Source: Paludifilum halophilum (GTDB lineage Bacteria; Bacillota; Bacilli; Thermoactinomycetales; DSM-45169). From it: a stretch of DNA of 64,000 bases. Every line of letters begins with the position of its first letter. Position 1 is the stretch's first letter. The position numbers and the translations under genes are program-made. Where the stretch lies: positions 186,001-250,000 of the forward strand of contig NZ_NOWF01000003.1 of assembly GCF_002245355.1 (NCBI RefSeq), given 5' to 3'. The notes below the pieces were generated by a model that saw only the letters and a program-made list of their open reading frames with translations, was not told where the DNA came from and did not search any database. Positions 29,701 to 38,062 of this stretch are shown one piece after another.

Positions 29701-30115
29701 CGCTGGTGGCGATCAATCCCCGGCTGTGACAGCGCAGCAACTCCTTGTCCACTCTCGGTTTGTAATGGAATCCCTTCAGATGAGCCTGGGAAGTCAGCTT
29801 CATCAGATTGCGATAACCTTCATCTGTCTCCGCCAACAGGAGCAAATGATAGATCCGGTTTTCCCGGGGAGGAAGTCTCTCCTCCATCCGACCGGCTGTA
29901 AGATAGACTTCACATCCGATGATCGGACGAATCCCCTCCCTGCGGCAAGCCTTATAGAAAGGAACCACTCCGTACATCACTCCGTGGTCGGTGATGGACA
30001 GAGCGTCAAAGCCGGAACGCTTCGCTTCCTTCACCAGTTCCTCGATTCGGGCCGCACCGTCCAACAGGCTGTATTCAGTATGAACGTGTAAATGAACAAA
30101 GGAATTTTTCCTCAT
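26717..30115 (-). CDS. dnaE: DNA polymerase III subunit alpha (DnaE)
   Basis: The replicative polymerase subunit that in Bacillus extends primers before PolC takes over (1132 aa). The N-terminal PHP domain starts HLHVHTEYSLLDGA and has DHGVMYGV; the polymerase active site shows NLPDIDIDF (catalytic aspartates) after GPGRGSAAGSLVAY; then the finger region, helix-hairpin-helix, and a C-terminal OB fold (ISVGGLIREV...FVTLEDRSRQVEVVVFP). Start ATG 30115 has AGGTGG upstream; the frame is open to 30187. It is divergent from the sporulation genes ytrH-ytrI, as in Bacillus. Confidence 0.97.
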   Translation of the reverse strand: MRKNSFVHLHVHTEYSLLDGAARIEELVKEAKRSGFDALSITDHGVMYGVVPFYKACRREGIRPIIGCEVYLTAGRMEERLPPRENRIYHLLLLAETDEGYRNLMKLTSQAHLKGFHYKPRVDKELLRCHSRGLIATSACLAGEIPQAILEDQVSRARRLAEEYREIFGEGNFFLELQDHGLPEQQKVNRQLAAFSEELGLPLVVTNDLHYVNREDAGVHDCLLCIGTNRQLEEEDRFKFPGDQFYLKSAGEMERLFAHLPEAVENTRRIADRCRVEIPLGGRLLPEFPVPEGHTAATYLRQLCQKGAEKRYGSPSREVVERLEYELSVIEGMGFSDYFLIVWDFIRFARKNGIATGPGRGSAAGSLVAYTLYITDIDPIRYQLLFERFLNPERVNLPDIDIDFNYERRDEVIDYVTRKYGSHRVAQIITFGTMAPRAAVRDVGRVMGLPYAEVDQTAKRIPAGPGKTLDQVMTPDSDLDKWTRENPRISQLMETVAKVEGMPRHASTHAAGVVISKGDLTDHVPLEQGTDGISLTQYPMEALEDLGLLKADFLGLRNLTVIERTIHSVQRTEGYRIDFDGSEYDDPATYALLSRGETTGVFQMESAGMRKVLRKLKPSRFEDIIAVLALYRPGPMEQIPRFIRAKHGQEVVEYPHPDLEPILKDTYGIIVYQEQIMQIANRMAGFSLGQADLLRRAVSKKKREWLDRQREAFVSGCIGQGYDEETGNRLYDLILRFADYGFNRSHSAAYAVLAYQTAYLKANVPLYFMSALLTTVMGSHGKTAEYIEDCRRMGIDVLPPDVNRSERSFSVKDGAIRMGLAAVKNVGTHAITAIIEKRRRKPFGDLFDFCMRVDLKTCNRRVIESLIQCGAMDSLPGHRAGNLAKLDEAMEKGEDYQRRRSEDQLQLFDEAANTSSETRFSYDGVKPFSSREQLELERELLGLYLSGHPLDAFRETIRIHTSHTLEEMDRCREEERISVGGLIREVKAITTRRGEPMAFVTLEDRSRQVEVVVFPRTLRQYRPLLQTDRAVKVSGKVNHHEKGVKILADTVEDLKRESRAYIRIPPHREGKEILERLKRVLLTHRGSTPVVLYYEKNQRVLSLPVAKYGIQPSRECQRQVEDILGRHSFRTR

Positions 30116-30241
30116 GGTACCACCTGTCGCCTTTCGTTTCCTCTTCATTATACCGTATCCTGCAAAATGCGAACATATAATCGCCATGGAAAAAACCGGT
30201 CTCCTGAAAGAGCTGACGCCATCCTTCCGGTTGACTCGTCC

Positions 30242-30270
30242 TCATAAAATACGCTTGTTCCACATAGGGA
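30242..30270 (+). promoter_or_regulatory. Candidate sigma-E promoter of ytrH-ytrI
   Basis: TCATAAA (30242-30248), a 14-base spacer, then CATAGGGA (30263-30270), about 38 bases before the ytrH start. Spacing and the ATA/CATA elements fit mother-cell sigma-E promoters. In B. subtilis the ytrHI operon is sigma-E dependent. Confidence 0.5.
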
Positions 30271-30307
30271 TGCATTAGCCAATCTTTTTCGAAGGAGGCG
30301 GTCTCAC

Positions 30308-30634
30308 ATGGGGGAGTTCTGGTCCACCACCGTATTAAACTACTTTATCGCACTGGGCGTGGTTTTAGGTGGGGCTTTGCTGGGCGGGATCGGTGCTTTC
30401 CTGGGGAACACGCCCCCGATGAACTCCATGGAACAGCTATCCGAACAGCTGAAAATATGGGCTCTCGTCGCCGCTCTGGGTGGAACTTTCGATACGATCC
30501 GCTCCTTCGAAGTCAATATCCTAGGCGGCCAGCTCAACCAAGTGGCCCAACAGCTGGTCTTCATCCTGAGCGCTTTTTTCGGCGCCCATACAGGAACCGT
30601 TCTCATCCGTTGGTTTATCCAAGGGGAATTGTGA
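30308..30634 (+). CDS. ytrH: YtrH sporulation membrane protein
   Basis: A 108-aa small membrane protein: a first membrane segment with a glycine-rich stretch (VVLGGALLGGIGAFLG, about 15-35), a middle helix with KIWALVAALGGTFDTIRSFE, and a last hydrophobic segment (about 75-95). The match to YtrH is good in length and pattern. In B. subtilis YtrH and YtrI are made in the mother cell and are needed for efficient sporulation. GAAGGAGG lies 9 bases before the ATG. Followed one base later by ytrI. Confidence 0.9.
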   Translation: MGEFWSTTVLNYFIALGVVLGGALLGGIGAFLGNTPPMNSMEQLSEQLKIWALVAALGGTFDTIRSFEVNILGGQLNQVAQQLVFILSAFFGAHTGTVLIRWFIQGEL

Positions 30635-30635
30635 C

Positions 30636-31160
30636 ATGAAGCGTCACCGCCACCTCCGGTTGATGGTTTCTTTTTTATTCGGAACGATTGCGGGAGCCGC
30701 CCTGATGACCCTCCTCTATGGTCAAAAACTGGACAGCCTCTACCTGGAACGGGACACCCTGTATTACTCTAACAATCAAAAAAACAAGGAACTGCAACAA
30801 ATCCGGGGGGAACTGGACAAACACGCGGAACAGGATGCCCGTCAGCGGGCAAACTCCGAACAAATCCAAAAGGTGCAGGTGGAAGTGGAAACCGACGAAC
30901 CGTTCCACGAAGAGGAGATTAAAGAAAAGGTCCGTTCGATCCTGGAGCCCTTCATCGGAAAATCGATTCACTGGGTCAGTAACGATCCCTCGGTGTTGGA
31001 TACCATGTTAAAGGAACGAACGATTCAGCTTCCCGACAAAAATAAAAAAGCGATGATCCAACTCCAATTAAAATACATCGCTTTTATCGATTCGCAGCTG
31101 AAAATCTGGGTAAACGCCCGAGAAGTTTCCGACAAAGATGTGTCCTTCCGCTCCCGATAA
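30636..31160 (+). CDS. ytrI: YtrI sporulation protein
   Basis: A 174-aa protein with a single N-terminal membrane segment (about 10-30), then a coiled-coil (LYLERDTLYYSNNQKNKELQ, about 35-75) and an alpha/beta domain to the end. The arrangement after ytrH identifies it as YtrI. It is probably anchored in the mother-cell or outer forespore membrane. The start is one base after the ytrH stop, within a GGGGAA context, so it is likely coupled. Confidence 0.88.
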   Translation: MKRHRHLRLMVSFLFGTIAGAALMTLLYGQKLDSLYLERDTLYYSNNQKNKELQQIRGELDKHAEQDARQRANSEQIQKVQVEVETDEPFHEEEIKEKVRSILEPFIGKSIHWVSNDPSVLDTMLKERTIQLPDKNKKAMIQLQLKYIAFIDSQLKIWVNAREVSDKDVSFRSR

Positions 31161-31213
31161 TCGCAATTTTTCCCGTTTCGTGGTATCATAATCTGGAAAG
31201 GGGGGGGATACCT

Positions 31214-31450
31214 TTGATTATCAGCCGTAGACAATTGGCAAGAGCAAAGGTGGAGAAACTGAAACGCGGGTATTCCGCTTATGCGGAGACCCGGGAAGTG
31301 TCCCAAATGATCGAGAAGAAACTGGACGAGATGGACCTTTCCGTTCACATCGACCGAACCCCGATCGGATGCTGGTTTATTCCCGAAAACGAAGAAGACT
31401 CGATGCACCCGCCGTACCCCCCGGACGGATCCACGGAGTCTCCCAGGTAA
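31214..31450 (+). CDS. Small conserved-looking protein, unknown
   Basis: A 78-aa soluble protein: a basic helical N-terminus (RRQLARAKVEKLKRGYSAY), an acidic helix (QMIEKKLDEMD), then a proline-rich tail. The start is TTG 31214 with AAAGGGGGGG 6 bases upstream. It lies between ytrI and ytpI, where B. subtilis also has short genes. I do not recognise it with confidence, and the tail after about residue 60 may be poorly conserved. Confidence 0.55.
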   Translation: MIISRRQLARAKVEKLKRGYSAYAETREVSQMIEKKLDEMDLSVHIDRTPIGCWFIPENEEDSMHPPYPPDGSTESPR

Positions 31451-31523
31451 TTCTACAGACGCGCCTCTCGCCTGGCGGCGGGGGGCGCGTTCCCTGTTTA
31501 CCGTTCCCGAGAGGAGGATTGGG

Positions 31524-31820
31524 ATGAAAGTGGTTCTTATTCTGTTGACCGCCGGTATTATCTACACGGCGATCCAAACGTTTTCCCACAGTATAAAACG
31601 GCAGCGTTCCCGAGGAAGGGAACAGCAAAAACATCAGGCCCGTATGAACATCCATATGGGGATCCTCTTTATTTTTATCGCTTTGATGCAGGGTGTTCAC
31701 CTGTCCGGCTCCCCTATCTGGCTGTTCCTTCCCCTGCTCGTCGCTGCCTTGGGAGTCTACAATCTGGCCTTCGGATGGCGCTTCATCAAACATTTACAAC
31801 GGGAAGAAACAAAATCGTGA
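31524..31820 (+). CDS. ytpI: YtpI family membrane protein
   Basis: A 98-aa protein with three hydrophobic segments (about 2-20, 42-60, 66-88) separated by a basic loop (KRQRSRGREQQKHQ). Length, topology and position after ytrH-ytrI match YtpI. GAGAGGAGG lies 6 bases before ATG 31524. Function is unknown. A bidirectional terminator follows within 25 bases. Confidence 0.82.
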   Translation: MKVVLILLTAGIIYTAIQTFSHSIKRQRSRGREQQKHQARMNIHMGILFIFIALMQGVHLSGSPIWLFLPLLVAALGVYNLAFGWRFIKHLQREETKS

Positions 31821-31840
31821 GGATGAAATATTCCATACAA

Positions 31841-31879
31841 AAAAACCACTCGCCATCGATGAATGTACGAGTGGTTTTT
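31841..31879. terminator. Bidirectional terminator between ytpI and opuA genes
   Basis: AAAAACCACTCG and CGAGTGGTTTTT form a perfect 12-bp stem with a 15-base loop, flanked by A and T runs on either side. Confidence 0.9.
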
Positions 31880-31892
31880 GAATGGACTCCTT

Positions 31893-33599
31893 TTATTCCG
31901 TCCATTTTTTCACTTTTTCCGGATGTTCCTCCACCCATTTGGCGGCAGCCTCTTCAGGCTCGTCTCCGTTCTGGATCATCAGCATCACTTCTTCCATGTC
32001 TTCAGGTGTCCAGTAAAATTGGTCCATAATCCGGTAAGCCTCCGGTTTTTCCTCCTTTAGCCCCTTCCGGACAATCGTATGAATTTCCTCTTCCTGGCCG
32101 TATTCTTCCTTTGGATCGTCCAGGAATTTCAAATCAAACCGGGCGAATTTCCAGTGGGGCTTCCAACCAGTGACAACGACAGGTTCTTTTGCTTTATACT
32201 TCTTGGAGAGAGTAGCGGCCATCCCGGCACTGGAACTCTCCATCAACTCCATATCTAAATCGTAATCCTCGATCAACTTTTCCGTCTGGTTCATCATATT
32301 GGCACCGGCTTCGATTCCGATGATCTGATTGTCGAATTTCTCCGCGTCTTTCCTCAGATCGGCCACGGAGTCCGCTTCCACATATTCGGGGACCACCAGA
32401 CCCAGTTTGGTTCCTTTCAGATTGGGCCCCAGATCCGCCACCTGGTCTTTATATTTTTCCATATAGGATTGGTGCTGTACAGGAAGCCATGCAGCCACGG
32501 TTCCGTCGGCGGAACCGCTGGCAACGCCGGCAAACATCGGTCCCACGTCCACTTCCTGCATTTCCACCCGGAATCCTTCATCCTCCAACACCTTTTTCAA
32601 CACATTGGTGCTGGCCACTTCCGAATCCCAGTTGACGTAGGACAAGGTGACCGTCTTTTTGTCGGACTCCTGTTGAGCCAAAACACCGCCGATTACCAGG
32701 GCGAAGATAATCAACAGAGCCAGCAAGCCCTGCCAGCGGGAGCGAATCCCTCTGTTCCTCCGCTTGGGACCTTCCGGATCCCGACCTAAACTCTGGGTGA
32801 TCCGGTCCAGGATAATGGCGATAATCACAATCCCGAGACCACCCTCAAACCCTTTTCCTACTTCCAGGCGGGTGATCGCCTGCAAAACAACCGTACCCAA
32901 TCCTCCGGCACCGATCATGGACGCGATGACAACCATGGACAGTGAAAGCATGATCGTCTGGTTGATCCCCGCCAGGATGGTCGATTTGGCCAAGGGAAGC
33001 TGTACTTTGAGCAATTTCTGACCGGAAGTGGAACCGAAGGCGTCCGCCGCTTCGATCAGATCCTCCGCCACTTGTCGGATTCCCAGACTGGTCAGGCGAA
33101 TCGTCGGCGGCATGGCGAAAATCACAGAGGCGATAATTCCCGGTACCGCGCCGAGGGCGAAGAAAAAGACCGCCGGGATCAGATAGACGAACGCGGGCAT
33201 CGTCTGCATGAAATCCAGGATCGGGGTGATCATACGCTGCATTTTCAAGCTGCGCGCCGCCAAAATACCCACCGGAACCCCGATCACAACGGAAATGGTC
33301 GTCGCGGTTAAAACCAGGGAGATGGTCTCGGCACTTTCACCCCAATACCCGAGGTTATCGATCAGAAGAAGACCGAACAAAGTAAACAAAGCAATAGATA
33401 ACCGGCTGGCGATTAACGCGAGTGTGGCGATGGCGACCGCAATGATCGCCGGGGGCGCCGAGGTTAACACCGACTGGAAAAAAGCCACGAGAGGCTCAAT
33501 AATCGCGGAGATGAAAGCGAACAGTAGAGCCAGGTTTTCCTGAAGCCACCTTACCAGCCCGTCCACCCAACGGTCTAACGGGATCTTAGGTAGATTCAT
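31893..33599 (-). CDS. Glycine betaine/proline-type ABC transporter, fused permease and substrate-binding protein
   Basis: A 568-aa fusion of an OpuAB-type permease and an OpuAC/ProX-type binding protein. The N-terminal part (about 1-275) has six or more membrane segments and the permease EAA-type loop (RQVAEDLIEAADAFGSTSGQKLLKVQLPLA). After a basic linker and one more membrane anchor (about 290-310) comes the binding domain with the tryptophan-rich cage typical of betaine binders (VNWDSE, AAWLPVQH, GWKPHWKF). Fusions like this occur in Lactococcus OpuABC. It imports compatible solutes during osmotic stress. The start overlaps the ATPase gene by 14 bases. Confidence 0.92.
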   Translation of the reverse strand: MNLPKIPLDRWVDGLVRWLQENLALLFAFISAIIEPLVAFFQSVLTSAPPAIIAVAIATLALIASRLSIALFTLFGLLLIDNLGYWGESAETISLVLTATTISVVIGVPVGILAARSLKMQRMITPILDFMQTMPAFVYLIPAVFFFALGAVPGIIASVIFAMPPTIRLTSLGIRQVAEDLIEAADAFGSTSGQKLLKVQLPLAKSTILAGINQTIMLSLSMVVIASMIGAGGLGTVVLQAITRLEVGKGFEGGLGIVIIAIILDRITQSLGRDPEGPKRRNRGIRSRWQGLLALLIIFALVIGGVLAQQESDKKTVTLSYVNWDSEVASTNVLKKVLEDEGFRVEMQEVDVGPMFAGVASGSADGTVAAWLPVQHQSYMEKYKDQVADLGPNLKGTKLGLVVPEYVEADSVADLRKDAEKFDNQIIGIEAGANMMNQTEKLIEDYDLDMELMESSSAGMAATLSKKYKAKEPVVVTGWKPHWKFARFDLKFLDDPKEEYGQEEEIHTIVRKGLKEEKPEAYRIMDQFYWTPEDMEEVMLMIQNGDEPEEAAAKWVEEHPEKVKKWTE

Positions 33600-34800
33600 C
33601 GTGCTTCACCCCGTTTCCGGCGAGTGTCGCGAAGATGGCACCCCGCACCACCACGCCCCGCAATTTATCCTCATCATCGACAACTGCCGCCGGTTGGGCG
33701 AATTGGTTTTCCGCCATTTGCGGCAACAGCTCATTGACCGGTGTATCAACATGAACGGTTAACAGATCCGTAATCAATACATCCTCCATACTTTTTGCAT
33801 CCTGCTCCTGTTCCAACAGCTCCCGTGCCGCGTCCACAGTCAGGAAACCGATCAGTTTCCGGTTCCGACCCACCACCATCAGGCCGGACAAACCTTTTTG
33901 CTTCATCCGTTTCAGGGCGACTCGCGGTCCGTCTTTGCCCAAAACGAGTTCCTCCGGCCGCTTCATAATGGAACTGGCGGTCAACACCTTGGTCAGATTG
34001 ACATCTTCCACAAATTTCTCCACGTATTCGTTGGCCGGATCAGTCAAGATTTCCTCCGGCGTTCCAATCTGAACGATGGCTCCATCCCTCATCAGAGCGA
34101 TACGATCCCCGATCCGCAGGGCTTCATCCAGATCGTGAGTGATAAAAATGATGGTCTTCTCCATGGTGGACTGCAAGTCCAGCATCTCGTCCTGCATATC
34201 CTTTCGGATCAAGGGATCCAAAGCACTGAAAGCCTCATCCATCAGCAAGATGTCCGGATCGGTGGCCAAGGCCCGGGCCAGCCCCACCCGCTGCTGCATG
34301 CCGCCAGAGAGCTGATCCGGGGATTGGTCGGCTTGCTCCTTCAACCCGACCAGACCCAGGGCTTCCATCGCTTTTTCCCTGCGCTCATTGCGAGGAACAC
34401 CCTGCACTTCCAGTCCGTATTCTACATTTTCACTGACGCTTTTATGGGGAAACAACGCAAACCGCTGAAAAACCATTCCCATCTTCGCCCGGCGCATCTC
34501 TCTCAAATCGTCGGGAGACATCTTTGTCACATCGTCCCCGTCCACCAATACCGAGCCGCCGGTGGGTTCGATCAATCGGTTCAAAAGGCGGACCAGAGTG
34601 GATTTTCCGCTCCCGGACAAACCCATGATGACGAATACTTCCCCTTCTTTTACTGTAAAGGAAGCCTGATTGACACCGACCGTCATCCCCGTCTTCTTGA
34701 AGATCTTAGCTTTACCTTGACCTTCGCGAAGCATATTCAGCGCTTTAGTCGGGTGACGTCCGAAAACCTTGCTGAGATTCCGCACTTCAATTTTCTCCAA
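33586..34800 (-). CDS. opuAA: Glycine betaine/proline-type ABC transporter ATPase with CBS domains
   Basis: A 404-aa ATPase of the OpuAA/ProV family. Walker A is GLSGSGKST, the signature is LSGGMQQRVGLARAL, and Walker B is DILLMDEAFSALDP. A C-terminal pair of CBS domains (about 270-400) follows, the part that senses ionic strength in OpuA. The start is TTG 34800 with GGAGG 7 bases upstream. Operon with the fused permease-binding protein. Opposite strand to the stand-alone binding protein at 35181. Confidence 0.93.
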   Translation of the reverse strand: MEKIEVRNLSKVFGRHPTKALNMLREGQGKAKIFKKTGMTVGVNQASFTVKEGEVFVIMGLSGSGKSTLVRLLNRLIEPTGGSVLVDGDDVTKMSPDDLREMRRAKMGMVFQRFALFPHKSVSENVEYGLEVQGVPRNERREKAMEALGLVGLKEQADQSPDQLSGGMQQRVGLARALATDPDILLMDEAFSALDPLIRKDMQDEMLDLQSTMEKTIIFITHDLDEALRIGDRIALMRDGAIVQIGTPEEILTDPANEYVEKFVEDVNLTKVLTASSIMKRPEELVLGKDGPRVALKRMKQKGLSGLMVVGRNRKLIGFLTVDAARELLEQEQDAKSMEDVLITDLLTVHVDTPVNELLPQMAENQFAQPAAVVDDEDKLRGVVVRGAIFATLAGNGVKHDEST

Positions 34801-35180
34801 TGGATAACCTCCTCGTCCATCAATTTACGTACCGGTGAGGCAGGTGGGATATAAACAAAAATTAGTATCTCTCTGCCTATGTAAAAATAAAAACCCGCAC
34901 CCCGTTAAAACATATCGAAAAAGACCGTTATTGCCACCAACGCCAACTAAAATAACATACGATGAGGAAAAGCCCAACCGGCAAACGGGACACTCCACCC
35001 CCGTCAGAAACCGTACCGCCACCTCTGCTTAAAAATGAACCGTGAGTCTCTTCGACAATCTTCGAGTGAACCGCATCCCTCAAAATGCTCCAACACCCAA
35101 AAAGAAGATTTCCGTTTGACATCCCCCTTGAATTCCCTTAGTTTTAACACATCAGAAACATGACAGGGAGTGGACTTCGG
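34801..35180. other. Divergent promoter region between the opuA genes and the stand-alone binding protein
   Basis: No gene seen. The stretch near 34850-34930 is AT-rich and likely contains the osmotically controlled opuA promoter, but I could not identify a convincing -35/-10 pair. Frames on the minus strand across 35004-35912 are antisense shadows of the binding protein gene. Confidence 0.5.
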
Positions 35181-36065
35181 ATGAGTCGCAGTAAAGAATG
35201 GATCGTTTTCGCCGTCATCGCCGCTTTGGTAATTGCCACTTCGTATCTGACCGGGGGAACGGCCGGAACGGTCCCGGGGAGCGAAGGCAATATCAAGATC
35301 GCCCACAATAACTGGGCCGAAAATATCGCCGTCTCCCACCTCTGGAAACAACTGCTGGAGGAAAAAGGGTACCGTGTACAACTGATTCAGACAGAAAAAG
35401 CGCCGGTCTGGGCGGGAGTGGCCGATGGAAGTGTCGATATGTTGACGGAAGCTTGGCTTCCCCATACGGACAAACCTTATTACAAAAAATATAAAAAGCA
35501 GATAGAATTGCACGACGCCTGGTATGAAGGAACCGGACTGGGTCTGGTTGTACCGGAGTACATGGAAAATATCGATACGATCGAAGACCTCAAGCAAAAC
35601 GAAGATCAATTCATCCGGAACGGAGAGCCCTCCATCGTGGGGATTGACGCCGGAGCCAGTCTGATGCGTTTGTCGGAAAAAGCGATTAAGGAATACCGCC
35701 TGGACTACAACCTGATTGAGAGTTCCGAACCGGCCATGCTCAGCGAACTGGACAAGGCATATAAAAACAAAAAACCCCTGGTGGTCACTCTTTGGAACCC
35801 CCACTGGGCTTTCAAAAAGTACGATCTCAAATACCTGAAGGATGATAAAAAGGTATATGGAGAAGGAGACACCATCTATTACGCGACCCGTAACGGGTTT
35901 AAAAACGATCATCCGGAAATTGTCCGGTGGATGGACCGCTGGAAAATGGATGACGATTCTCTGGGTGAGCTGATCCTCGCCATCGAAGAGAGCGATCCCG
36001 AAAAAGGAACGATAAAGTGGATTGAAGAAAACAGGGATTTAGTGGATCAATGGTTGCAAGAATAA
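35181..36065 (+). CDS. Stand-alone glycine betaine/carnitine-type substrate-binding protein
   Basis: A 294-aa OpuAC/ProX-type binding protein. One N-terminal membrane segment (about 7-25) lacks a lipobox cysteine, so it is membrane-anchored or secreted rather than a lipoprotein. Binding-site aromatics lie in AHNNWAEN, EAWLPHTDKPYY and TLWNPHWAFK, in the same order as in the fused protein on the other side of the gap. ATG 35181 has GGGAG 10 bases upstream; an earlier ATG at 35160 has no site. It may feed the same permease with a second solute. Terminator follows directly. Confidence 0.88.
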   Translation: MSRSKEWIVFAVIAALVIATSYLTGGTAGTVPGSEGNIKIAHNNWAENIAVSHLWKQLLEEKGYRVQLIQTEKAPVWAGVADGSVDMLTEAWLPHTDKPYYKKYKKQIELHDAWYEGTGLGLVVPEYMENIDTIEDLKQNEDQFIRNGEPSIVGIDAGASLMRLSEKAIKEYRLDYNLIESSEPAMLSELDKAYKNKKPLVVTLWNPHWAFKKYDLKYLKDDKKVYGEGDTIYYATRNGFKNDHPEIVRWMDRWKMDDDSLGELILAIEESDPEKGTIKWIEENRDLVDQWLQE

Positions 36066-36068
36066 AGC

Positions 36069-36096
36069 AAACTCCGGCCGCGGCCGGAGTTTTTCA
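36069..36096 (+). terminator. Terminator after the stand-alone binding protein
   Basis: A 24-base perfect palindrome, AAACTCCGGCCG with CGGCCGGAGTTT, followed by TTTT. It lies 4 bases after the stop codon. Confidence 0.9.
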
Positions 36097-36115
36097 TCAT
36101 CATAATCATCCATGC

Positions 36116-37429
36116 TCATCGTTCGATCAGTTGTGCGGTTACCAGCGCTTTAGCCACGATTTGCCCCTCATGAACCACTTCTACGTCTACTTTGCCCACT
36201 TTCCGCCCCCGGTCGATGATCCGAGGGGAGATGAGCACTTCCCGTTCCAATTGAACCGGTTTCAACATGTAAAGGGAGAGATTGTCCGCCACCATGTCTC
36301 CCCGGTGCTGTCGCCGCAGCATCCGATAAGCCGCCTCGGTGAGAAGGGAGGTCAAAACACCGGTACTCAGGTTGCCGAGGGGATCGGTCATCTGCGGAGT
36401 GACAAAGCCTTTGAAGGCGATGGACCCGTCTTTATCCCGCACCTCCTGGAAGCCGCGGAAAACCAAATCATTGATCGTCTCTCCCACCTGGGGTTGCTTT
36501 TGCATATACTGAAGGGATTTGATCACATCCTGCCGGCTGATCACACCCAGGAGTTGATGTTGGCTGTTGACCACCGGCAGCAGTTCAATCCCTTCCCACA
36601 CCATTTCGTGGGCCGCGGCCGCGAGGGATGTCTTCGGAGTGACCGTGATCGGGTTTTTCGTCATCACCCGTTCCACCCGTTCGCCGGAACTGTGTCCCAC
36701 CACATCCTTGGCGGTAATCATCCCATACAATCTTCCGTTCCCATCCACCACCGGATACCGGCTGTGACTCGTCTCCCGAACCGACTGGTGAAAGCGGCTG
36801 ATCGGATCGTCCAGGGTTAAAAAGACCGGCGGCTGGTCCGGGGAAAGCATGTCCTCCACCAAGAGGATCTCTTTTTTGATCAGGCGGTCATAGATGGCAC
36901 GGTTAATCATCGCCGCCACAGTAAAAGTATCGTATGTACAAGAGATCACCGGCAGTTCCAGCCGGTCCGCCAAGGCCTTCACTTCTTCCGTAGCATCGAA
37001 CCCTCCGGTAATCAACACCGCCGCTCCCCGTTCCAGAGAAATCCGATGGGCATTGTCCCGGTTGCCGACAATGAGGAGATGACCGGGTTCCACATAACGC
37101 ATCATCGCCTCCAGCTTCATCGCCCCGATGACAAAACGGTTCAGGGTTTTGTGAAGGCCGGTGCGCCCCCCGAGGACCTGCCCGTCCACAATATTGACCA
37201 CCTCGGCGAAGGTGAGACGCTCAATCTCCGAACGGTGCTTCTTCTCAATCCGAACCGTCCCCACCCGCTCCACGGTCGAGACCAGACCCTGGGTCTCCGC
37301 TTCCTTGATCGCCCGGTACGCTGTACCCTCACTCACACCCATCTCCCGGGCAATGGAACGAACCGAAATCTTGTGGCCGATATCCAATCCCTCGATATAT
37401 TCGAGTATTTTCTCATGCTTCGTGGCCAC
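36116..37429 (-). CDS. ytoI: YtoI, HTH-DRTGG-CBS-hot-dog regulator-like protein
   Basis: A 437-aa multidomain protein: an N-terminal winged-helix region (RSIAREMGVSEGTAYRAIKEAE, about 20-60), a DRTGG domain (about 75-180), two CBS domains (about 190-305, with MTAKDVV and VMTKNPITV, then ISRQDVIKSL), and a C-terminal hot-dog fold (about 315-437). CBS domains bind adenine nucleotides and the hot-dog fold may bind an acyl-CoA-like ligand, so it may be a metabolite-sensing DNA-binding protein. GTG 37429 start; ribosome site weak. Neighbours match the B. subtilis ytoI region. Target genes unknown. Confidence 0.88.
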   Translation of the reverse strand: MATKHEKILEYIEGLDIGHKISVRSIAREMGVSEGTAYRAIKEAETQGLVSTVERVGTVRIEKKHRSEIERLTFAEVVNIVDGQVLGGRTGLHKTLNRFVIGAMKLEAMMRYVEPGHLLIVGNRDNAHRISLERGAAVLITGGFDATEEVKALADRLELPVISCTYDTFTVAAMINRAIYDRLIKKEILLVEDMLSPDQPPVFLTLDDPISRFHQSVRETSHSRYPVVDGNGRLYGMITAKDVVGHSSGERVERVMTKNPITVTPKTSLAAAAHEMVWEGIELLPVVNSQHQLLGVISRQDVIKSLQYMQKQPQVGETINDLVFRGFQEVRDKDGSIAFKGFVTPQMTDPLGNLSTGVLTSLLTEAAYRMLRRQHRGDMVADNLSLYMLKPVQLEREVLISPRIIDRGRKVGKVDVEVVHEGQIVAKALVTAQLIER

Positions 37430-37511
37430 GTTCTCTCACTTCTTTCCTGCAAATTCTCAAACCGTTTTCTTCCACATTATACACGACGAATGGGTTCCGC
37501 ACCAAAAGAAA

Positions 37512-37534
37512 AGGGAGGAAAACCCTCCCTGCAG
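37512..37534 (-). terminator. Terminator after the 95-aa membrane protein gene
   Basis: Minus-strand AGGGAGG and CCTCCCT with a 5-base loop, followed by TTTCTTTT (T-rich from 37511 downward). It lies between the membrane protein gene and ytoI. Confidence 0.75.
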
Positions 37535-37606
37535 AGCGATCACCGATCCGACAATCGTGCTCCTTTACGCATTCTCTCTTTATTTTTTTGTCGCTAATGC
37601 CACCCA

Positions 37607-37894
37607 TCAAAACGACCGCCTGGACCCCTTTCCATAGGATCGGACCGCTGTTCCTTTTTTCTGGGCAGAAAGCCAACGCCTTCTCCGGGCTTGCTCATCC
37701 CGGACCCGCCGCTCCCGGTCCACCTGAAGAACCATTCGCCAATTGGCGGAGATCACCAGGTAAGCGAAAATCAGCCATGCAACACTAAAACCGGTGGCCA
37801 GATCCACCTCCCAGGTCATGGGAAGTCGGGGGACGGCAAAAATCAATAAAGTCAAAGCCACCACAAGGGCGATTCCGTGTTTTCCGGACAGCAA
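37607..37894 (-). CDS. Small membrane protein, unknown
   Basis: A 95-aa protein with two predicted membrane segments (IALVVALTLLIFAVP and TGFSVAWLIFAYLVIS) followed by a strongly basic tail (RERRVRDEQARRRRW). TTG 37894 is chosen because AAGGAGG lies 10 bases upstream; the frame is open to 38014. Not recognised. Similar small membrane proteins are common between ytoI and ytkL in this order, but I cannot assign a family. Confidence 0.6.
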   Translation of the reverse strand: MLSGKHGIALVVALTLLIFAVPRLPMTWEVDLATGFSVAWLIFAYLVISANWRMVLQVDRERRVRDEQARRRRWLSAQKKGTAVRSYGKGSRRSF

Positions 37895-38062
37895 CCGGTC
37901 TTCCCCTCCTTCCGCAAAAGCCCTTCTATTTCCACTTTTATGGTACAAGCCGAAAAATATGCACAAAAAAAAGAGGCGGTGGTCCATCACCGTCTCTAAA
38001 TAGGGGGTTTTCATCCTATTGTTATTTTAAAACTTTGATATTACAACAAAGTTACATCGGAA

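Noticed and set aside
35004-35912. 302-codon minus-strand frame
   Set aside because: Antisense to the substrate-binding protein gene, which has clear family motifs.
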